Shown: piece after piece, positions 29,186 to 33,790 of the stretch
How the letters are laid out: every line of letters begins with the position of its first letter
Numbering within the stretch: the first letter of the stretch is position 1
Origin: a virus
Length of the DNA: 33,790 nucleotides
Virus record (IMG/VR): IMGVR_UViG_3300037504_000932
Span: 1 to 33,790 of that record
Reading direction: 5' to 3' (one strand)
Notes under the pieces: model-generated
What the model was told of the DNA's origin: nothing
Seen by the model: the letters and a program-made list of their open reading frames with translations, nothing else
Database searches by the model: none
Translations under genes and position numbers: made by a program

Positions 29186-29598
29186 CATCTAAGGCCAAGA
29201 AGGGATCCGACTTCCAAAGGTGGACACAGAAACTCCTGGAAGAGCACGGCTGGGAAGTCCATAACCAGCCGCGATCCGTTAAGTGGATCAAAGACAAGAA
29301 AACCAAAGAGCTGCGGCCGATTTCCGTCAGGAATGACATCCTGGGCTGCATTGACCTGGTCGCCAAGAAAGAGAAAGAGCGAACCCTGTGGATCCAATGC
29401 ACTCTTCACAGTGGAAAGGGAAAGAAAGAGGAGGATCTGAAAGAGATCCCCTGGAACTATGAAGTCGATAACGTCCAGATCTGGATGGACCGGGGCAGCC
29501 GGAAGGTAGATATCTTCCAGCTGGATCCCTTTGGGGATTTCGTTCTGGTTGGTCGGGTGATCAAAAGAAAATTCCATAAAATCATGGATGGGATTTAG
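29182..29598 (+). CDS. Nuclease-like protein of the resolvase fold (degenerate site)
   Basis: 138 residues; the ATG overlaps the previous stop (ATGA). The start KGSDFQRWTQKLLEEHGWEVHNQP and the segment NDILGCIDLVAKKEKERTLWIQCTLHSG resemble PD-(D/E)XK resolvase-like proteins (KG..fer...L...Gw.v, then GxxDlvA, then lwIevK). Asp is kept in GCIDLV, but the expected E/QxK reads Gln-Cys-Thr (IQCT), so the catalytic Lys is missing or moved. It could be an inactive DNA-binding relative. Fold assignment is by pattern only. Confidence 0.5.
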   Translation: MTSKAKKGSDFQRWTQKLLEEHGWEVHNQPRSVKWIKDKKTKELRPISVRNDILGCIDLVAKKEKERTLWIQCTLHSGKGKKEEDLKEIPWNYEVDNVQIWMDRGSRKVDIFQLDPFGDFVLVGRVIKRKFHKIMDGI

Positions 29599-29606
29599 GA
29601 GGAACG

Positions 29607-29813
29607 ATGACTATTGAGCGTGAAGGGCTAAGTTTTATGGTCGAGTGTGATAGATGCTCTAATTATGAACTTGTTGATACAGAATTATTCGACAGCATGA
29701 TACGGGAAATTAAGGAAAAGGGGTGGAAAATCCGCAAAGGGAAATATGACGAATGGGAGCATATTTGCCCCGTTTGCGCTGAGGGAGGGCGACCATTGGG
29801 AGGCAGTAGATGA
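29607..29813 (+). CDS. Small zinc-ribbon protein
   Basis: 68 residues, GGAGGA before the ATG. Two CxxC pairs (CDRC near residue 14 and CPVC near 54) frame a helix (DSMIREIKEKGWKI). This spaced zinc-ribbon is common in phage early genes. It overlaps the next, very short gene by 4 bases (ATGA). Function not known. Confidence 0.6.
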   Translation: MTIEREGLSFMVECDRCSNYELVDTELFDSMIREIKEKGWKIRKGKYDEWEHICPVCAEGGRPLGGSR

Positions 29814-29914
29814 TTTTACTGATATTGGGATTTACCGGGTATCTCGCGCTTGTCGTGTTCTTGGCCCGATTTATGAAAATGTCGGATAGGGAGGCTAATG
29901 ATGGAAGAGATTAA
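29810..29914 (+). CDS. 34-aa membrane microprotein
   Basis: ATG at 29810 overlaps the previous stop; TAA ends at 29914 inside the YopX-like start. The sequence starts MILLILGFTGYLALVVFLAR, one membrane segment, then KMSDREANDGRD. Overlaps on both sides argue for translational coupling. Short length keeps the confidence modest. Confidence 0.45.
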   Translation: MILLILGFTGYLALVVFLARFMKMSDREANDGRD

Positions 29915-30344
29915 GTTTCGGGGGTTGTCTGGTGATGGATGGCATTACGGAAACCTGTCTATCATAAAAAAAGATATCCCAAATAAAGTACCTGCGGGAT
30001 ATTACATCTCCAACGATGCCGGGATGCCATGGGCTTACCGTGTTTACAGGGGGACAGTCGGGCAATACACCGGCTTGAGGGATGGCGAAAAGAGAGAGAT
30101 TTACGCAGGTGACATCCTGGTTCCTGAATCATACGTGAACCTTTCGGATCCTAAGTTCAGGTGTAGGGTGATATTTTCTGATGGAATGTTCTGTCTAAAA
30201 CCTGGTGGGTTTATCGCCAAGAAAGAACCGCTTTCCGTTCATCTCCGGCGTGGAGAAAAAGCGGGGAATAGATATATCATCATGAGCAACATTCATGATG
30301 ATCCGGAGCTGTTGGAGGATGAAAATGCTGCGGAAAATCCTTGA
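29901..30344 (+). CDS. YopX-family protein
   Basis: 147 residues; the second of two adjacent ATGs (29901) is preferred, being 6 bases from AGGGAGG. The YopX signature is clear: EIKFRGLSGDGWHYG, VGQYTGLRDGEKREIYAGDILVPES, FRCRVIFSDGMF, then NIHDDPELL at the end. YopX proteins are common in phage of many hosts; their function is unresolved, although the conserved QYTGLxDxxGxxIYxGD core suggests a small beta-barrel interaction module. Confidence 0.85.
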   Translation: MEEIKFRGLSGDGWHYGNLSIIKKDIPNKVPAGYYISNDAGMPWAYRVYRGTVGQYTGLRDGEKREIYAGDILVPESYVNLSDPKFRCRVIFSDGMFCLKPGGFIAKKEPLSVHLRRGEKAGNRYIIMSNIHDDPELLEDENAAENP

Positions 30345-30462
30345 GTTTCTATTCCCCGGCCGTACACCGGAGGACTATCAGTTTATTGCCTCTGCGCTTA
30401 TTGCGCTGGGTCTATGTGTTCTGTGCGGAGCTTTGCTTCTTTTAATCATTTGGATTTTTTAG
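30325..30462 (+). CDS. 45-aa membrane protein, end of early operon
   Basis: ATG at 30325 with GGAGG upstream, starting MLRKILEFLFPGR; one hydrophobic segment (FIASALIALGLCVLCGALLLLIIWIF) makes up most of the C-terminal half. It overlaps the YopX-like gene by 20 bases and, tail to tail, the minus-strand gene ending at 30446 by 17 bases. Function unknown. Confidence 0.5.
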   Translation: MLRKILEFLFPGRTPEDYQFIASALIALGLCVLCGALLLLIIWIF

Positions 30463-30607
30463 TCGGCTTCCAGCCCTTATCCACCCCATACAATACACGC
30501 ATATGGGCGACAGCTTTCTCATAGCTTTCCGAACACCCTTTACTCTCCCCGGTTTGCTTATTGGTGACACACCATTCAGACCCTTTTTTCTGTATCTTAT
30601 ACGGCAT
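30446..30607 (-). CDS. 53-aa protein of a common phage small-protein family
   Basis: ATG at 30607, stop TGA at 30446. The sequence starts MPYKIQKKGSEWCVTNKQ and contains TGESKGCSESYEKAVAHMRVLYGVDKG. This 'K.g.kW.v.nkqTGe..G.h.s.ekA.ahmraLY' pattern occurs as a small uncharacterised protein in many phages. Its start overlaps the end of the preceding zinc-ribbon gene. A larger frame across the same bases gives only low-information sequence. Last gene of the late transcript. Confidence 0.65.
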   Translation of the reverse strand: MPYKIQKKGSEWCVTNKQTGESKGCSESYEKAVAHMRVLYGVDKGWKPTKKSK

Positions 30608-30779
30608 TTTTCTCTCCAAATAATTCCCTGGGATTCCAGCGGACAGTCCGCCCGCATTCCGGATTCGGGCATTGTTTCAGGATCAGCCAGCCCTTCATCC
30701 GTTCATCACAGTTGCAGTTCCTTTTGAGGACCAGGCCGGCCCCGCAGTCCGGACAGGTTTCCTTAAGTTTCATGACCAT
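30597..30779 (-). CDS. Small zinc-ribbon protein of the lysis region
   Basis: 60 residues with CPDCGAG near the start, CNC in the middle and CPNPEC near residue 38, enough for one or two zinc sites. It overlaps both neighbours (30763 and 30607). GGAAAA lies before the ATG at 30779; a second ATG two codons on is the alternative. Not recognised as a known lysis factor. Confidence 0.55.
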   Translation of the reverse strand: MVMKLKETCPDCGAGLVLKRNCNCDERMKGWLILKQCPNPECGRTVRWNPRELFGEKNAV

Positions 30780-31101
30780 TGTTTTTCCTTATAAGCTCGT
30801 AGATCCGGTCAAAGTTCTTATCCATCTTTTCCTCCATCTCAGGGAGTCTCCGGATAAGAGTTTTTAGAATCGCAATATCCCGGTCATGTTCTTTCAGGGT
30901 GTTGGCCAGGTCCCGGATATCCTGATCATGTCTTTTACAGCTGTCGCTGTGGCCGGGTTTATCGTTTTTGTTTTTCGTGTCCTTCTCTTTTCCGTTTATA
31001 TTCCGCATAGCCATCCACTTCACAAAATCCAGAGTTTTATTGACCACGGCAAAACCGATCCCACCGCCGACAACATAGTAGACTTCAGACGGTATATTCA
31101 T
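30763..31101 (-). CDS. Membrane protein with coiled coil, lysis region
   Basis: 112 residues. A hydrophobic, Gly-rich N-terminal stretch (VYYVVGGGIGFAVVNKTLDFVKW) is followed by a charged linker and a coiled coil (DIRDLANTLKEHDRDIAILKTLIRRLPEMEEKMDKN). The ATG overlaps the stop of the Rz-like gene (ATGA). Small proteins with this shape, next to a spanin or holin, often belong to the lysis cassette; a holin-modulating role is inferred. Confidence 0.5.
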   Translation of the reverse strand: MNIPSEVYYVVGGGIGFAVVNKTLDFVKWMAMRNINGKEKDTKNKNDKPGHSDSCKRHDQDIRDLANTLKEHDRDIAILKTLIRRLPEMEEKMDKNFDRIYELIRKNNGHET

Positions 31102-31739
31102 TTCAACGCCCTTGACAATCCATAACCTCCGCCGATGCCGATAACAATCCGGTATCCCCAGATCTCAATTTTCAGCCGGCGATTCTGTCTTTTCAGATCC
31201 TCCGAGAGCTGCTTCTGTGATTGATAGAGTCCGCGGTATTTTTCCATCAGGGTCAATGCTTCCTCCTTATCCTCTTTCGCAGCGAGCCAGAGATCCCTGA
31301 AATTATCTCCCCTCTTCGTCATAGCCGCGGCCACGGACCGGTAATGCTCAATCTCCCGGTCCTGGTTGGTGATGATGGTCGCCTGGGTTTCGATGATCTC
31401 ATCCTTATCCGTCAGGGTGTCCACTTTCGCTTTCAGCTCGTCACTCCGCATATGGAGGTCCAGGATCTCTCTTTTCTTTCCCGCAGCCGTTTGCTCAAGG
31501 GATTCTATCTCAGTCAATAGCCTTTTGTTTTCCTCTTCCTGTTCCTGGATTTCTTCCAGGAGTTTTTGTCTTTCGGCTTCCGCCGCCTTCTCACGCTCTT
31601 GAATTCGTCCTTCAAGTTCACTAATTCTGGCGGTAGATCTCTCATTGATACAGCTCCTTATCTGGCCGGCCAGGATCACCAGCAAAACCAGGCTGATGAT
31701 GACGGCCGGATACTTTATGATTCTGATGATTTTGTCCAT
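31098..31739 (-). CDS. Rz-like inner-membrane coiled-coil protein (possible i-spanin)
   Basis: 213 residues. One N-terminal transmembrane segment (AVIISLVLLVILAGQI, residues 12-27) is followed by about 150 residues of coiled coil and a short C-terminal hydrophobic/Gly part (IVIGIGGGYGLSRAL). This is the i-spanin layout but longer than lambda Rz (153 residues). Its gene follows holin-like and M15 endopeptidase genes. No outer-membrane lipoprotein partner is apparent nearby, and the C-terminal hydrophobic end might replace it. AAGGG precedes the ATG. Confidence 0.55.
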   Translation of the reverse strand: MDKIIRIIKYPAVIISLVLLVILAGQIRSCINERSTARISELEGRIQEREKAAEAERQKLLEEIQEQEEENKRLLTEIESLEQTAAGKKREILDLHMRSDELKAKVDTLTDKDEIIETQATIITNQDREIEHYRSVAAAMTKRGDNFRDLWLAAKEDKEEALTLMEKYRGLYQSQKQLSEDLKRQNRRLKIEIWGYRIVIGIGGGYGLSRALK

Positions 31740-31903
31740 TGCCCTTTCTGGGCGAGTCTTTTACCGGCATAGCCGCCAAAGACCAGGCCCGCTGTTCCCG
31801 CAAAAGTTCCATACGGAGCCTCTTTGAAGAATGTGGCCCAGATGAAACCGACAAACAGCAGGGCTAGAGTCATGATCAGCGCCTTTGATGTCGTTATCAC
31901 CAT
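31715..31903 (-). CDS. Probable holin
   Basis: 62 residues with two hydrophobic segments, ALIMTLALLFVGFIWATFF and FAGTAGLVFGGYAG, separated by a short EAPYGT turn, and a basic C-terminal tail (KRLAQKGQW). This is the two-helix holin pattern. AAGGAGG lies before the ATG, inside the end of the M15 gene. The product would let the endopeptidase reach the wall. Confidence 0.6.
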   Translation of the reverse strand: MVITTSKALIMTLALLFVGFIWATFFKEAPYGTFAGTAGLVFGGYAGKRLAQKGQWTKSSES

Positions 31904-32370
31904 CTCGCCTCCTTCCTAAGTTTTTCTGAAAACCGGGGCAGGATCATCCACCCGATATCTATGTGAACAATCGGATTCTCCCGATCATAGTAAGACCGCC
32001 ATCCGATCCGGACCGGAAACTCCAGGCCTTCCGCGATCAGTACCAGGCTGTCCACCCCGTCATGCTTATCCTTCGGCTGCAGATCCAGGGCCAGGCCGAA
32101 GATGTGAACGGAATAAGGGGATCCGCTTTGCTTGGTGAGATACATCTTGAGCTGATGATCAGGACACCGGTATCCCGATGTCGCCGGCAGGACATTATAG
32201 TCGCTTTCCATGATGTATCTTTCCCGGATCAACTCATAAGCATTAAACAGGGATGCATACTCGATTGAGATCTCATCATCCTTGTAGAAATCCGGAGGCA
32301 GCGCACCGCAATGACGGCACTTATACTCATTCCAAAGAATGTGAGTTCCGGGGATATAATCTCTACTCAT
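31897..32370 (-). CDS. Endolysin, M15-type zinc endopeptidase
   Basis: 157 residues. The M15 active site is complete: SGYRCPDHQ, then SVHIFGLALDL with His89 and Asp96, and VHIDIG with His136. These are the zinc ligands of the VanY/L-alanyl-D-glutamate peptidase family, which cuts peptide stems of peptidoglycan. An N-terminal CRHCG at 18-21 is a possible extra zinc pair. No signal peptide is seen, so the holin encoded next is needed for export. The start overlaps the previous stop. Confidence 0.85.
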   Translation of the reverse strand: MSRDYIPGTHILWNEYKCRHCGALPPDFYKDDEISIEYASLFNAYELIRERYIMESDYNVLPATSGYRCPDHQLKMYLTKQSGSPYSVHIFGLALDLQPKDKHDGVDSLVLIAEGLEFPVRIGWRSYYDRENPIVHIDIGWMILPRFSEKLRKEARW

Positions 32371-33790
32371 GGATCTTGCTCAGCTCCTCCTGGATATCCC
32401 GGATCTGTTTCCGGACGTGATCCATAGCCTTATTCATAGCCTCTTCCGTTTTCCAGGGCTTTTCCCTCTCATAGAAATTAAGCAGCCGCTTCAGCCGGTT
32501 GTACTCATACATCAGCCGTTTTTCCTTGGTGTTCCGGACATAGGGCAGGGCAAGTCCGTTGAGGACGACACCGAAAGCTCCCAGATCCTTGACCAGGGCT
32601 TTTCTGGCTTTCATCCGGTCTCCGCCTTCCTCCATCCCCCAGATAGCCTCGCTCAAACGGAAGATCCGCTTGGTCGCGTACTCCAGCATATCCAAACCGA
32701 CTTTCCAATCCGGATCGACTCCCCTCCGGGCAATCGGCTCTCCGCTGACACCCTGGTTGGACAGCAGCTCATACGCCAGTTGCCACATCGGATGAAGCTC
32801 CCATCTGGCCCTGTTGACCAGATCCACCCACTTGTCCGGATTCTTGCTGTCCCACCAGCCTTTGTACCGGTGGAAATACCGGAGAAAGACATTCGCCGGG
32901 TTGGTGAGATGCACAACCAGCTCTTTCTCTTCACCGTCTATAGTCGCCCTCTTGGTGTATTTAAGGCCCCATTGATCCGTCTCGAAACCAAGCTGGTGCA
33001 TAACGTATTCCTGCAGCAGAAGGGATCCGACAACGCCGGCTCCGATCCGGGCCATGGCTTTCTTATATTTTTTACTCTTATAATCCGGCTCTTCCCATGT
33101 GCTTCCATCTTTTCCCTTCACCTTTTTTATGGGGATGGTCTTCTTTTCTTTCGCAATCAGTTTCGCCAGGCCGGTCATCATTTCCGATTGGGCCGCCATC
33201 ATGGAGATCCGGAATGAAGGCGTGAACAGAATCTTATTCAAGGCCACCCTGGTTTTGGGCGGAATGGATGCATAATCTCCATGAGGTTTGGCTGTCAGCT
33301 GCGCCGCTTCCATCGGGGAGAAACCTTTTTGCAGATAATGGTGATAGGTGATCATCCGGATAAAATTATCTCCGGTCCAGGCGATATCCCAGGAGAGATG
33401 GTAAGGATTGATGTAACGTTTGAGATTCCGGACAAGCGGATTTTTGTTGATCATATTCTGCGTGATCTTGTCCACCTCTTTGAAAGTCGGCGTAAACGGA
33501 GTCGAAAAGGCTCCCCAGAAACCGGCATCCCAATAGTGCTGGTCCTTTTTCGCCATGCTCTTAAAGGCCCGGTATATCGCAACCGGTGTCTTTTTGGGAG
33601 CTGTCAGCGCCCCGGTCCAGAAGGATTGATATGTGTCATACATCGGCAGGAAAAACGGATTATAGAACTGAAACAGCTTGGTATAGGTGAAGACTTTACT
33701 GAGAGTCGGGTTAAACCATCCTCCGCCGCGGGAGAGCAGCTGTTTGTCGATGTAATTCGCCAGGGCCGGATGCCATCTCATGCCTTTAAG
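32363..33790 (-). CDS. C-terminal part of a very large virion protein (runs off right edge)
   Basis: The frame is open to the window edge; the ATG at 33781 has no ribosome site and is probably internal. At least 475 residues are visible. They include LFQFYNPFFLPMYDTYQSFWTGA, a helical SAKPHGDYASIPPKTRVALNKILFTPSF, and a C-terminal Lys-rich helix. The pattern fits the C-terminal 'large polyvalent protein-associated' regions of giant podoviral internal proteins, which are ejected with DNA. Only the C-terminus is seen, so size and start are unknown. It precedes the lysis genes in the late transcript. Confidence 0.55.
   Translation of the reverse strand, partial: LKGMRWHPALANYIDKQLLSRGGGWFNPTLSKVFTYTKLFQFYNPFFLPMYDTYQSFWTGALTAPKKTPVAIYRAFKSMAKKDQHYWDAGFWGAFSTPFTPTFKEVDKITQNMINKNPLVRNLKRYINPYHLSWDIAWTGDNFIRMITYHHYLQKGFSPMEAAQLTAKPHGDYASIPPKTRVALNKILFTPSFRISMMAAQSEMMTGLAKLIAKEKKTIPIKKVKGKDGSTWEEPDYKSKKYKKAMARIGAGVVGSLLLQEYVMHQLGFETDQWGLKYTKRATIDGEEKELVVHLTNPANVFLRYFHRYKGWWDSKNPDKWVDLVNRARWELHPMWQLAYELLSNQGVSGEPIARRGVDPDWKVGLDMLEYATKRIFRLSEAIWGMEEGGDRMKARKALVKDLGAFGVVLNGLALPYVRNTKEKRLMYEYNRLKRLLNFYEREKPWKTEEAMNKAMDHVRKQIRDIQEELSKIHE

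Noticed and set aside
30442-30672. A 76-residue minus-strand frame
   Set aside because: The 53-residue frame 30446-30607 in another phase matches a familiar phage small-protein pattern and overlaps its neighbour properly.
1-33790. CRISPR array, rRNA or insertion sequence
   Set aside because: No regularly spaced identical repeats with unique spacers, no rRNA-like sequence and no transposase were seen; the short tandem repeats at 25993 are in-frame iterons.

Overview
The window reads as most of the genome of a temperate tailed phage, probably with a short podovirus-type tail. It is not a prophage caught with its flanks. An integrase lies next to a 45-bp copy of the 3' half of a tRNA-Arg(ACG) gene, with phage genes on both sides, so this is attP on an unintegrated or circular genome. 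The late genes run leftwards off the left edge and come back in at the right edge (late strand = minus). The sequence can therefore be closed into a circle with one missing segment, which should hold the rest of the tail fibre and the internal virion proteins. I cannot name the host. The lysis genes (M15 endopeptidase, holin-like and Rz-like coiled-coil proteins) suggest a Gram-negative bacterium, and the host should carry a tRNA-Arg(ACG) gene with an encoded CCA end.

Layout. 1-12740 (minus): tail fibre (partial), large nozzle-like tail protein, head-tail adaptor, two small virion proteins, major capsid protein with a strong terminator after it, scaffold, a small HTH protein, portal, a small membrane protein, and large and small terminase. 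12786-12903: divergent promoters. 13175-17219: a visibly AT-richer cargo island holding a methyltransferase-nuclease fusion, a membrane-anchored protein, a proteasome-like Ntn hydrolase with a coupled 54-aa protein, and a divergent 233-aa protein of unknown function behind its own palindromic operator. 17220-17919: non-coding, with G/C-rich repeats, AT-rich iterons and a second copy of the promoter element seen at 12.86 kb. 17920-20102 (plus): RadC-like protein, small proteins and an ArdC-like antirestriction protein, closed by a textbook terminator. 20195-20443: a small Cys-rich protein. 20524-20726: attP with arm sites.

20715-22196 (minus): integrase, small membrane protein and repressor. 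22305-22390: divergent promoters with 17-bp spacers, the rightward one filled by a 16-bp perfect palindrome. 22424-30462 (plus): a long, tightly overlapping early operon with Cro-like protein, excisionase-like HTH, AT-hook protein, RecT-like annealing protein, PD-(D/E)XK nuclease, SSB, a DnaD/O-type initiator with iterons inside its gene, a probable helicase loader, then small zinc, HNH, YopX and membrane proteins. 30446-33790 (minus): the lysis end of the late operon and the C-terminal part of a very large virion protein.

The most unusual observation is that six gene products, five of them all but one of the genes from 22992 to 26959, end in an acidic stretch followed by Pro-Phe or Pro-Tyr. 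This is the C-terminal docking tip of bacterial SSB. The early replication and recombination proteins may all be recruited through one host or phage hub that reads this tip. The cargo island, framed by two copies of the same promoter element, is the second main point of interest.
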